The notes beneath the pieces were generated by a model. That model was given only the letters and a program-made list of their open reading frames with translations. It was not told the origin of the DNA and made no database searches. Below, piece by piece: positions 50,817 to 59,330 of a DNA stretch of 64,000 nt. This DNA is from CAVTQY01 sp963736975 (GTDB lineage: Bacteria > Pseudomonadota > Alphaproteobacteria > Acetobacterales > Acetobacteraceae): the NCBI GenBank assembly GCA_963736975.1, contig CAVTQY010000001.1, forward strand, positions 3,286,001 to 3,350,000, written 5' to 3'. The position numbers were made by a program, and so were the translations under genes. Position 1 is the first letter of the stretch. Each line of letters starts with the position of its first letter.

Positions 50817-51392
50817 TCAGTCTTTGCGGGCAATGACGAGAAGCACGAGGAGTCCCATCGCCGAACATGATGCTCGCCAACGGTCGCGCACGATGATCGT
50901 TTGCAGCCAGGGCAGCAAAATGATCGCCCCGACGCCGGCCCCGGCGAACCCGGCGACGCACGGACCAGTTCGGAAGAAACAAGGATTGCGCGGTGTACGT
51001 CATGAGGTTCGCACCGCCGCCAACCAGGACACCAAGTGTCGCATAGAGCTGCCATGGGTTGTCGATAGAGCGTGCCATGAGGAGCCCAATGCTCATCAGG
51101 CATACGCCGCTGCCGATGACGACTCGCGGGCCATTTCTGTCCATGAGTTGGCCGGAGATCAGGCTCAATAGTGCGGAGACCAGGAAGCCGAAGGAAAAGG
51201 CGCCGCGACGACGCCTCGATCCCATCCGAACTCCTTGATGAGCGGCGGCAACAGCAGCGAGAACGCCGTTCGCGCGGTGACCGCAATAGCCATGGTCACG
51301 AATGCGACTCCGATGATGAGCCACCCATAGTAAAACGGCAATCGCGAGGACCAGTGATACGGCACGACTTTCACGCGATATTCCCTCAGCAC
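50817..51392 (-). pseudogene. Decayed MFS transporter, C-terminal half missing
   Basis: Three frames cover one MFS N-terminal half: FYYGWLIIGVAFVTMAIAVT and LLPPLIKEFGWDRGVVAA in the first; AFSFGFLVSALLSLISGQLM, DRNGPRVVIGSGVCLMSIGL and LVGGGANLMTYTAQSLFLPN in the second; FAGAGVGAIILLPWLQTIIV and RDRWRASC in the third to a TGA at 50817. Indels lie at about 51200 and 50960. The six C-terminal helices are absent, so this is a true relic. Confidence 0.8.
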
Positions 51393-51466
51393 GTTACGAT
51401 CTCTGTTTGGCTATGCACCATCCCAGCGTGGAAGCCACAGATCGATTACGTGTCAGGTAATGCGGC

Positions 51467-52465
51467 TTAGAAATCGGGAGCAGGCGTTCGCGCGGTAATT
51501 TGCTGCTTTGACCGGTATTCCTGGCCACTGAGCATACTGCATAACCGTGCTGCGAGCAGTCGCGAGTGGATGATTTGCCACGGCTCGCTCAGATGGTCGG
51601 GTGAATCGAAGAACGCGGCGCGTGCATACCGGCTATGGTTCGGCAGGTCCAGGAACTCACCCCCATTCGCCAGATACACCGCGCGGATCGCCGCCCGCGT
51701 CGCATCAGGCATCGGTGCATCGGCGAACTCCGTCGGCAGTCCGCCGATCATGCGCACGCCGTGCGCGTGACCCCACCGCAAGAACCCGGCGATCAACACC
51801 GTGCCGTAGCCATCGCGCACCGCCGTCGCTGTCGCGTGGAACGGCACGGCGTCTGCCAGCATGGCACGGTCGCCGGCAGCGCGCCCAAGCGTATGGCCGA
51901 CATGATCGCCCCAGGCATTCATCTCCCCGCTCGCCTCCGCGCGGGGATCATGGAACCCGGTGCGTTGCAGCGTTTGCTCGATCATCGCCATCACGGCATA
52001 GGACAGGTCGAAGGAAAACAGCGCGCCGACCCAGCGCCCGGGCGACAGGCCGGACAGCGTGCCCCAGTCATGGCGGAACATGATGGCGGCGTCCGGTCCC
52101 ACCTCCGTCGCGTCGCGCGTGTGCACATACTGCGCCTCTTCCATAGGAAGATAGACGACGTCGCCCGGATGCAGCAGCGGACGCCAGCGCGCGAACAGGT
52201 AGTCGAGCCCGATCCCCACCGCGACCCCGGCGTTTACGCAGGCCATGCCGATGATCGGCTCGATGACCTCGCAGCGATGCGAATAGGGCGCATTCGACCC
52301 TGCCAGGATCACCAGCTTGGGTCCGGCGATCGCCGCGCCGCGGGCCAGCTTGGCCTCGATCTGTTGGTCGAGATACCCGTAGGCCAACGGCCGGTCGAGC
52401 AAGCAACCGAACACGACGGCGTAGAGAACAACCGAGCTGAGGCAGGCAGCGACCAACCGGCGCAT
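51467..52465 (-). CDS. MBOAT accessory protein with a single membrane anchor (DltD/AlgJ-like)
   Basis: A 332-residue protein anchored by one N-terminal helix (LVAACLSSVVLYAVVFGCLL). The exported part begins KLVILAGSNAPYSHRCEVIE, an SGNH-like first block with the catalytic serine in G-S-N, and ends near SPDHLSEPWQIIHSRLLAAR, which has the D-x-x-H block. This fits the DltD/AlgX/AlgJ partners that accept an acyl group across the membrane from an MBOAT. The ATG overlaps the MBOAT stop as TGATG, so the two are coupled. Confidence 0.7.
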   Translation of the reverse strand: MRRLVAACLSSVVLYAVVFGCLLDRPLAYGYLDQQIEAKLARGAAIAGPKLVILAGSNAPYSHRCEVIEPIIGMACVNAGVAVGIGLDYLFARWRPLLHPGDVVYLPMEEAQYVHTRDATEVGPDAAIMFRHDWGTLSGLSPGRWVGALFSFDLSYAVMAMIEQTLQRTGFHDPRAEASGEMNAWGDHVGHTLGRAAGDRAMLADAVPFHATATAVRDGYGTVLIAGFLRWGHAHGVRMIGGLPTEFADAPMPDATRAAIRAVYLANGGEFLDLPNHSRYARAAFFDSPDHLSEPWQIIHSRLLAARLCSMLSGQEYRSKQQITARTPAPDF

Positions 52466-53940
52466 CAGAAACGAAAATACAGGAACGGCGTCACGCTCGG
52501 CGCGAACACCAGCGCTTGCACCGTCAGGGCGAATCCGGCCGTCAGCGCCCAGCCCTGGGCGCGCTCGGACAGCGCATGCACATGCGGCAGCGCCAGCACA
52601 ATGATCCAACCCAGCAACAGGCAGGCCGAGACGGCAGGGAAGCTCAGCGTGCGCGCATCGCCGAGATGCTCCAACACGCCGACAGGTCGTGCCACCGCGG
52701 CGAGCGGCGGCAACCAGGCGATGATCATCTGCGGCAGCGCGATCCCGTTGAGCCCCGCCATACCGCGCAGCATGGCGCCGGTTGCGTGCATCCCTTCGGC
52801 TCGGAAGGGCACCCAGGCCAAGACCACCGCAAGCAGGGTCAGCGCCTGGGCCGGCAAACGCGGCAGCACCAGGCCGGTGCGCCGCCACGCCGCGTGCAGG
52901 ACCAGGAACACCCCGTGCAGCCCGCCCCACAGCACGAAAGTCCAGGCGGCGCCGTGCCATAGCCCGCCCAGCAGCATGGTCGCCATCAGGTTGAGATGCC
53001 GGCGCGCCTCCCCGCGGCGATTGCCGCCGAGCGGGATATATACATAGTCGCGCAGGAAACCGCTCAACGTGATGTGCCAGCGCCGCCAGAATTCGGTGAT
53101 GCTGGCCGCCTGGTAAGGGCTGGCGAAATTGAGCGGGAAGCGAACGTTCAACATGCAGGCGAGCCCGATCGCCATGTCCGAATAGGCTGAGAAGTCGAAA
53201 TAGATCTGCAGCGCGTAGGCCAGTGCTGCGTACCAGGCCTCGAAGAATGTCAGCGCGGCACCATGCGCCGCGGCGCCAAAGCCGACATCGCTGAACTGAG
53301 CGAAGGTATCAGCCAGAACCAATTTCTTCCCCAAACCCAGCAGGAAGATGGTCATGCCCCGGGCAAGGTTCTCCGCCCGCGGCATCGCGATGGTTTTTAC
53401 GGTAAGCTGCGGGATGATTTCCCGCGGCCGCACAATCGGCCCGGCGATCAGATGCGGGAAGAAGGCGATGAACGCCGCGTAGGGCAACAGGCCGGTATCG
53501 GCGCGCTCACCCCGGTACGAGTCCACCAGGAACATTATCTGTTGGAAGGTGAAGAAGCTGATCGCCAGTGGCAGAACCACATGCAGCATCGGGGCGGACC
53601 AGCCGAACGCCGGTGCGATGCTGCCGGCGAGGAAATCCGCGTATTTAAACCACCCGAGCAGGCCGAGATCGGCAGCGATCCCGCCGATCAGCCAAATCCA
53701 TGCTGCCGGCCGGCGGTTTTGCTGAGTCAGGCGCAGGATGCGCTGACCGAGCAGATAGTTTCCGATGATAGACCCTGCCAACAGCACGACGAAGCGCGGA
53801 TCCCACCAGCCGTAGAAGACCAGGCTGGTGGCGACCAACCAGCCGAGCGCAGGTCGTGCGCCGAACCGGCCGAGCACGAAGAATCCGCCGAGCACGATCG
53901 GCAGGAAGCCAAAGACGAATGGCTGCGAGTTGAACAGCAT
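52465..53940 (-). CDS. MBOAT membrane O-acyltransferase (AlgI/DltB-like)
   Basis: A 491-residue protein with roughly eleven helices. MBOAT hallmarks: YFDFSAYSDMAIGL, FWRRWHITLSGFLRDYVYIP with H289, and GGLWHGAAWTF with catalytic H329. Such enzymes move acetyl (or another acyl) groups from the cytoplasm to a surface polymer, lipid or protein, with an SGNH-type partner. A perfect hairpin sits immediately upstream of the start (53942-53962) and no Shine-Dalgarno is seen. It belongs to the minus-strand run beginning near 64 kb. Confidence 0.9.
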   Translation of the reverse strand: MLFNSQPFVFGFLPIVLGGFFVLGRFGARPALGWLVATSLVFYGWWDPRFVVLLAGSIIGNYLLGQRILRLTQQNRRPAAWIWLIGGIAADLGLLGWFKYADFLAGSIAPAFGWSAPMLHVVLPLAISFFTFQQIMFLVDSYRGERADTGLLPYAAFIAFFPHLIAGPIVRPREIIPQLTVKTIAMPRAENLARGMTIFLLGLGKKLVLADTFAQFSDVGFGAAAHGAALTFFEAWYAALAYALQIYFDFSAYSDMAIGLACMLNVRFPLNFASPYQAASITEFWRRWHITLSGFLRDYVYIPLGGNRRGEARRHLNLMATMLLGGLWHGAAWTFVLWGGLHGVFLVLHAAWRRTGLVLPRLPAQALTLLAVVLAWVPFRAEGMHATGAMLRGMAGLNGIALPQMIIAWLPPLAAVARPVGVLEHLGDARTLSFPAVSACLLLGWIIVLALPHVHALSERAQGWALTAGFALTVQALVFAPSVTPFLYFRF

Positions 53941-53941
53941 A

Positions 53942-53962
53942 GGGGCAACGTTGCATTGCCCC
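53942..53962 (-). promoter_or_regulatory. Perfect hairpin abutting the MBOAT start codon
   Basis: GGGGCAA (53942-53948), loop CGTTGCA, TTGCCCC (53956-53962) lies 1 nt before the ATG at 53940-53938. No ribosome binding site is visible in the leader, so the structure may control or replace initiation. Confidence 0.5.
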
Positions 53963-53997
53963 GGGATAACCCGCGGTTAAAGCACGCGATGGATGTG

Positions 53998-54033
53998 GAC
54001 CGTCATGACCGGCTTTCGCCGGCCATGACGGTC
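53998..54033 (-). terminator. Near-perfect 16-bp hairpin after the GT4 gene
   Basis: GACCGTCATGACCGGC (53998-54013), loop TTTC, GCCGGCCATGACGGTC (54018-54033), with one mismatch. It lies 13 bp downstream of the GT4 stop (54047) on the minus strand. No T-run follows on that strand. It may stop, pause or stabilise the transcript between the GT4 and MBOAT genes. Confidence 0.45.
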
Positions 54034-54046
54034 ATTGCTTCCGCAA

Positions 54047-55324
54047 TCATCCCGCCCGCGCCACCTGCCGCTGCGACCGCCGGGGCGTCTCGACAAGCCG
54101 CACCGGCCCTCCTGTCAGGCGCTGAATCAAGCCTTCATACGCCGTGAGGTACGATGCCATTGCCAGGTTCTGCTCGGCGTAGGCTCTCGCAGCCTCGCGC
54201 AGCTTTCGCGCCAGGGCGCGATCCTCCAACACATCCAGGACCAGCCCTGCCAAATGTTTCGGATCGAAGAAAGCACCCAGAAGGCCGCTCTTCCGGTCCT
54301 GGATGAACTCGCGCACCGGCTCCGTATCGCTGCCGATAACGGCGCAGCCGACAGCCAAAGCCTCACGCAGCGACCAGGAAGCAACAAAAGGATAAGTCAG
54401 ATACACATGCGCATCGCTTCTTTGCAGCAATTGTATATAACGCGTATAATCGAGCCGACCCGGAAACACCACCCGGCTTGCATCGAGCTTGTCGCCCAGT
54501 TCGGCCAACATCACTTGTCGCCACGTTTCGCGCGCCGGCGGGCTGCCGTAGCTCACGCCATCGCCGCCGACAAGCACCGCGACAACATCCTTGCGGGCTC
54601 GCTGCAGATACGGCAAGGCGCGCATCATGACGTGAAAGCCGCGATAAGGCTCCAGGTCTCGCGCCACGAATGTCACGAGCTTTGCATCCGGGGCGATCGT
54701 CTTGTCGCCGATGGTCAGCGGCTTGCGCCGGACCGAAGGATCCGGCTTGCAGACATCCAGATTGACGCCTTCCGGCAACAACGTGATCTGCTTTTGCGCC
54801 CAGTCGGGGTAAGTGGAAAGCTGCCAGCGCGTCGGAGTCTGGCCATGCCCGCCCAAGGTCAGGGCGAGGTGATTGATCGCATTTTTCGCGCGAATCCTCG
54901 GACAGTCGTCGGTGGCACTCGGAAACTCGGGGTCGAACCCAACATCGGCTCCTTCCGTACGATAGTAGAATTCCATGTATCCCAGCAGTGGCGTGCCGGG
55001 AAAAACGTCCGGCAGGTTGAGCAGCTCGCCCCAGCCGTGATGGCCGATGATGATGTCCGGTTCGAAACCGAGCGCCTTCAGCCGCGCAGCAGTAGCCGCA
55101 ACCGCTTCCGCCCGGCGGCCCGCGGCATCCAGGTCCCGGGCGATCAGATGGGTCTCAGCCGGGCTCGCGGCCGGGCGCGCGTAGGGAACCTTTCGTACGC
55201 CCCCGACCAGATTCTGGTTGGGCTCTGTTATGAATACGATATCATTGGTTTTCACCGCGGCGAGTCGCCGGATAATGTGCAGGAACTGACCAGGAAAGTT
55301 CTGGTGTACGAAGAGGTATTTCAC
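54047..55324 (-). CDS. Glycosyltransferase family 4
   Basis: A 425-residue GT-B enzyme. KYLFVHQNFPGQFLHIIRRL opens the acceptor domain, VTFVARDLEPYRGFHVMMRA is a typical GT4 donor-domain start, and SWSLREALAVGCAVIGSDTE carries the E-x7-E-like pattern (E...G...D). The first residues are those of the trehalose/glycan GT4 subgroup with an extended N-terminal domain. GTG 55324 begins the protein; the upstream gene's stop is 20 bp away. It is likely part of glycan assembly for the exported product of this locus. Confidence 0.9.
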   Translation of the reverse strand: MKYLFVHQNFPGQFLHIIRRLAAVKTNDIVFITEPNQNLVGGVRKVPYARPAASPAETHLIARDLDAAGRRAEAVAATAARLKALGFEPDIIIGHHGWGELLNLPDVFPGTPLLGYMEFYYRTEGADVGFDPEFPSATDDCPRIRAKNAINHLALTLGGHGQTPTRWQLSTYPDWAQKQITLLPEGVNLDVCKPDPSVRRKPLTIGDKTIAPDAKLVTFVARDLEPYRGFHVMMRALPYLQRARKDVVAVLVGGDGVSYGSPPARETWRQVMLAELGDKLDASRVVFPGRLDYTRYIQLLQRSDAHVYLTYPFVASWSLREALAVGCAVIGSDTEPVREFIQDRKSGLLGAFFDPKHLAGLVLDVLEDRALARKLREAARAYAEQNLAMASYLTAYEGLIQRLTGGPVRLVETPRRSQRQVARAG

Positions 55325-55344
55325 GGGATTTCGCGTCGCAGGTG

Positions 55345-56304
55345 TTAGCGATTGCGTTTCGCCGGCCGGCGAGCCGGTTCCTGCTTCGGTGCGGCAGCGG
55401 AGGCTTCTTTCGAATGGGCGCGACGGTGCAGCGTCACCTGAAACGCCTCGAGCGCCGCGAGGCTCTCAGCCTCGCACGCCTCGCCTTCCGGCACCGGCCC
55501 CACGGTCGTGCCGTCCACGAAGGTAGCCGTGTAGGAGCAGTCATGGGTTTTCGCGGCCTGCCCGGTCAGCCGCAACCTGATCCCAAGCAACGGCAAAGCC
55601 ATCCCCCGGCTGCCGCAGAACTTACCGCCGCTGACCCAGGGAGAGAGCCAGCCGCGCCCCAATACGGCTTGATATTCGATCTCGCCGGGCGCGATCTCGC
55701 TGCGCGGGCTGATGCCGAATCCCTCGATCCAAAGCTGGGAACCGCGAACGCCGATCCACTCGCCGAACGAGCCTCCGACATCCCCCGTACGCTGCACATG
55801 GGCCACCAGTTCGGGTTCGCTCTCCTGCACCGGCGCGCGAACGGGTTGAACCGGCGGCGCACCGACGGGCGCCGCCGCGGCGGTCGGCTCCGCACTCAGG
55901 CGGAGTACCTGCACCCGTGGCGCGGCATCGGGCGCGGCGCCGGGATTTTGGTACACGGTCACCAGCACCTGGGCTGGGCCTTGGGCAACCCGCACCAGGG
56001 CGGCACCGTCGCCTCCCTCCAACCAGCCGTCCTCCCGGAACGTCGTGATGCGGACGGCGCCCGGCCGGGACGTCGGGTCGGGCGCCAACGAGACCCGGAT
56101 CCCCGGCAGGCCATTCGCCCCGGCCTTCGGTGATCCTGGCGGTTGGAACACACAAAACAGTCCCCTATCCAATGTCATCAGGTGACCGGAGACCTTAAGC
56201 TCCGTCATCCGGCCCTGGGCCGGCTCGGGCGTGTTCGGCTTGGGTAGGTTCGGCTTGAGCGGGGATTTGATCGGGGAGCGGCTGGCGACGGCGACATCAG
56301 ACAT
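55345..56304 (-). CDS. Unknown protein with a ChW-like motif
   Basis: A 319-residue protein with no signal peptide. The first ~35 residues are Pro/Lys/Ser-rich (SPIKSPLKPNLPKPNTPEPA), the middle holds GLPGIRVSLAPDPTSRPGAV-type beta sequence, a Pro/Ala/Val linker follows, and the C-terminal domain reads GSFGEWIGVRGSQLWIEGFG, then IEYQAVLGRGWLSPWVSGGK and FCGSRGMALPLLGIRLRLTG. The Y-Q...G-W...W...G-G...G...G-I-x-L-x-L order recalls ChW repeats (clostridial hydrophobic with conserved W). A basic tail (PKQEPARRPAKRNR) ends it. It overlaps the upstream GT gene's stop by 8 bp, so it is co-transcribed with it. Function unknown; glycan or surface binding is possible. Confidence 0.65.
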   Translation of the reverse strand: MSDVAVASRSPIKSPLKPNLPKPNTPEPAQGRMTELKVSGHLMTLDRGLFCVFQPPGSPKAGANGLPGIRVSLAPDPTSRPGAVRITTFREDGWLEGGDGAALVRVAQGPAQVLVTVYQNPGAAPDAAPRVQVLRLSAEPTAAAAPVGAPPVQPVRAPVQESEPELVAHVQRTGDVGGSFGEWIGVRGSQLWIEGFGISPRSEIAPGEIEYQAVLGRGWLSPWVSGGKFCGSRGMALPLLGIRLRLTGQAAKTHDCSYTATFVDGTTVGPVPEGEACEAESLAALEAFQVTLHRRAHSKEASAAAPKQEPARRPAKRNR

Positions 56305-59300
56305 ACAAGGACTCGCTGTTTTGGCGGTGAGCGGAAAGTTTTTCGACGACATTATCCGGTTGCGGCCAGCGGGGAACCGGGGCCCCGTTTCGGACAGATT
56401 GCAGGGCGGCCGTAAGCAGCGCGTCGTTGATCGCTTTCGGCCGCAGGCCAAGCGGTAATACAACGCCGCGTCCGGTCCGGCGGATCCGCTCCGCCGGCGC
56501 ACCGATATCGAACGCTGCGGCGGACAATCCGGCTCGCCACAGATCGCTGAGCGCGAAGCACCAGGTTTCTGGCCAGATCGAGGGAATGAGCCCGAGAGTT
56601 GCCTTCTGGGACCGGATCAGCGCCTGCGCCTCGTGCGGGCGAAATTCTCCGGTCACGAACAGCCGGCCGGTCACCATCAGGCGTCGGTCGTCGATCGTGT
56701 GGCCCACCACTATGAACTCCAGCGGCAGATCGCGCGTCGCGGCGTCACGGGCACAGCCGAGCAGTACATCATAGCCCTTCGCAACCCCGATCGACCCGAC
56801 GATGCAAACGCGGCAGCGGCCGTTCGGCGCAAGCGCAGGACGGTCCGGCGGCGGATAAAGATCCTCTTCATGCGGCACGACCGTCGGCCGCAGGTCCGGA
56901 AAATGCCGCCTCATGCGCGTGGCAGCGTCGTCGGACGGCACCAACACGCGCCTTGCCTGCTGCAGAATACGCGCCGAGCGCCGGCGCATAACGGCGACCG
57001 GTATGATCTCATCGAAAGCGCTGCCGGTATCGGCCACGCAAGCATCGCATGCTGTCGCGTCCGGTTCGCCACAGTAACGACGATCCGCGCCGATCAGGAT
57101 CACGCGGGGGCAGATCCAGGAATAGTCGTGAATGTGCACATCATAGGGAAGCGCGAGCCGCGAGATCAGATCCAGAATGGCCGGTTTGTGGTCGAGCAGA
57201 TGGTGCAGTTCCATTTCAACCGGATGCTCGGAGCGCAACAGACGCAACAATGCGGGTTCTTCCTGCGGAAGTCTGTATCGCAGGTTCGGATATGTGCCTT
57301 CTTCATCGCCGACCACGACGGCGTCGGAATCCGGACGCAACACGATGCAGCGTCGTCCGGCAGCGCGATGACGCGCGCTCGACACGCTCACGCATTGTTC
57401 GACGCCGCCGCCCTGGGCGTGGCTGATCAGGACCACCGCTTCGCCGCGGCGCGGCCGGGCCGCGCGCCAGCGGCCAACATCGAAACGCCGGCGGGGCTCC
57501 GCCAGCGGGTCCTTCGCCGCCCAGTCAGCAATCAGCCCGGTATAGCCGGGATGTAGTCGGCCCAACACCAACTGGTTCCGTTCCAGCAGCGCGTGGCGTG
57601 CCGGGCCGAACGACCGTCCGCCCGAATGAGCCACAAACACGCCAGTGGCGGCGACGTGATGCCATCCGAGGTTCCGGGCGCGCAGGCAGAAATCATTCTC
57701 CTCGCCGTAGCCTTGCGCGAAGACATCGGTCCGGAAAAGCCCAACATCATCCAGACAGTCGCGACGGATATACATGCAGAAGCCGATCGCCACTGGCAGT
57801 TCCACCACACCATCGCGGTTGACCCGGCGTGCCAGCGCGGACAGACGCCTGGTTTCATTCGCATCCGGCATGGCGTTCCGCTCCGCCGGGCCGGGATAGC
57901 TGACGATCGTGCCGCTGTTCGAAAACGGCGTCGCCGTGCCGATATCGGCGCTGGCATAGGCAGCTTCACGCAACCCGGCCAGCCAGCCCGGCGCCACAAG
58001 CGTGTCGCTGTTCAGCAACACGACATCGCGCCCACGCGGGGCACGTAGTCCGGCATTCGCGCTTGTCGGAAACCCGAGCGGTTCGGAATGCCGAAGCAGA
58101 TGGATACGGCGCTGCGCAGCGAGATTGTCGAGCGCCCGCCGCAGGGCCGGATCGCGCGAGCCGTCGTCCACCACGATGACCCGGCTGGGTGCTTCGATGC
58201 TGGCCAAGACGCTATCGATGCACGCCAATGTCTCGGCCGCGGCATCGTGCACGGGGATAACGACGTCCACCTCGCGGCGCCGGAGTCTGCTCCGCCGTGT
58301 CGGGCGTTGTCCAACGGCGCCGATCGGGATCGCCGCAGGCGGTATATCGGCGGGCGCGACCGCCGAGCGAACCGCGCCGGCTGGAAACAGACACGACAGG
58401 GCGCGCGCGGCGGCATGTGCCTCGCGGCGCTCCGCCTCGGGATCGATCGGGCTGCCCAGCAGGTCGTGTCCGCCGCCCTGAACGCGCAGCCTCCCACGCA
58501 AGTCCGCCAGTCGAGAGGACGGGATCGAGAAACCCCGCGGACGCCCAAGACCGCCGCTCCCGCCCGAGGGCTCCGACGCAAGGATCTGCACGGTGCGGCC
58601 CGCCGCTGCTCGCACCGTCAGCACCGGATCGGCCTCCGGATCGCCGGGTTGCCAAGCCCAGCCGCCCAGCCCGCCGTCGGGGGACCAGACAACTCCTTCG
58701 ATGCGTCGAAAAGCAGCGAGGTCGAGCGGGCTGCCGAGCAAATGGCGGCCGTTCGCAACGACAGACAGAGACGAGCCGGCCGCGAGCAAACCGGCCATCC
58801 TGTGCCGGCCGGACGAAACGGCGTGCATTTTGCCACACCCGCCTACGATCAGTTCCGCTACGGCCCGATGATCGGCGAGAGCGATGAAGATATCACTATC
58901 GGAGGCGATCCCGCACCAACCTGGCGCGCCGGTCGCGCGAGCGACAGCATCAGCTAGGGTGATGAACTCCGGCACGAATCTGTGCCGCGACAGGGCCGTC
59001 TTCAGCGCCTTCGCGGCTGCCGCGTGGTCACCAACCGCGTGATGCGTTCCGGCCAGGCCCAGCCATACATCCCGGACCACGCCGCACGCGTCGGAGAGGG
59101 CCGTGAAGAGCTCGCAAGCACGGCGATTATCACGGCCGACACAAGCCACGGCCAAAGCGAGCTGCAATGCGGGATCACCGGGGACCAGTCGGCAAGCCCG
59201 ATCGAGCCACCGGATCGCCTCGGCGCCGTGTCCCTGGACAAGCATTGTCTGTCCTTGGTCCAGCGCCTCGCGCGCCAGTTCGTCAGGCCTTGCGGGTTGC

Positions 59301-59329
59301 GGGGGGCCGAAGCCGAGAAGGTGAGACAC
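56297..59329 (-). CDS. 1010-residue double glycosyltransferase (TPR-GT2-GT4)
   Basis: Domains in order: a TPR-like helical head (~20-160), a small beta domain with GGLGGWAWQPGDPEADPVLT (~215-295), a GT2 catalytic domain (~353-600; VDVVIPVHDAAAETLACIDS, VIVVDDGSRD, VLLNSDTLVAPGW as the nucleotide-sugar site, YGEENDFCLRARNLGWHH), and a GT4-type domain (~630-1000; VVLISHAQGGGVEQCVSVSS, CRVCIVGSIGVAKGYDVLLG). A cysteine-rich loop (Y-C-G-E-P-D-A-T-A-C-D-A-C) in the second domain resembles those of large alphaproteobacterial polysaccharide GTs. One chain could add two sugars in sequence. It follows the Sel1-type gene and precedes the ChW-like gene with an 8-bp overlap. Confidence 0.88.
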   Translation of the reverse strand: MSHLLGFGPPQPARPDELAREALDQGQTMLVQGHGAEAIRWLDRACRLVPGDPALQLALAVACVGRDNRRACELFTALSDACGVVRDVWLGLAGTHHAVGDHAAAAKALKTALSRHRFVPEFITLADAVARATGAPGWCGIASDSDIFIALADHRAVAELIVGGCGKMHAVSSGRHRMAGLLAAGSSLSVVANGRHLLGSPLDLAAFRRIEGVVWSPDGGLGGWAWQPGDPEADPVLTVRAAAGRTVQILASEPSGGSGGLGRPRGFSIPSSRLADLRGRLRVQGGGHDLLGSPIDPEAERREAHAAARALSCLFPAGAVRSAVAPADIPPAAIPIGAVGQRPTRRSRLRRREVDVVIPVHDAAAETLACIDSVLASIEAPSRVIVVDDGSRDPALRRALDNLAAQRRIHLLRHSEPLGFPTSANAGLRAPRGRDVVLLNSDTLVAPGWLAGLREAAYASADIGTATPFSNSGTIVSYPGPAERNAMPDANETRRLSALARRVNRDGVVELPVAIGFCMYIRRDCLDDVGLFRTDVFAQGYGEENDFCLRARNLGWHHVAATGVFVAHSGGRSFGPARHALLERNQLVLGRLHPGYTGLIADWAAKDPLAEPRRRFDVGRWRAARPRRGEAVVLISHAQGGGVEQCVSVSSARHRAAGRRCIVLRPDSDAVVVGDEEGTYPNLRYRLPQEEPALLRLLRSEHPVEMELHHLLDHKPAILDLISRLALPYDVHIHDYSWICPRVILIGADRRYCGEPDATACDACVADTGSAFDEIIPVAVMRRRSARILQQARRVLVPSDDAATRMRRHFPDLRPTVVPHEEDLYPPPDRPALAPNGRCRVCIVGSIGVAKGYDVLLGCARDAATRDLPLEFIVVGHTIDDRRLMVTGRLFVTGEFRPHEAQALIRSQKATLGLIPSIWPETWCFALSDLWRAGLSAAAFDIGAPAERIRRTGRGVVLPLGLRPKAINDALLTAALQSVRNGAPVPRWPQPDNVVEKLSAHRQNSESLYV

Positions 59330-59330
59330 C

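Noticed and set aside
51635..53047. 470-codon frame opposite the acyltransferase and partner
   Set aside because: No recognisable domain and antisense to an MBOAT with both histidine motifs.
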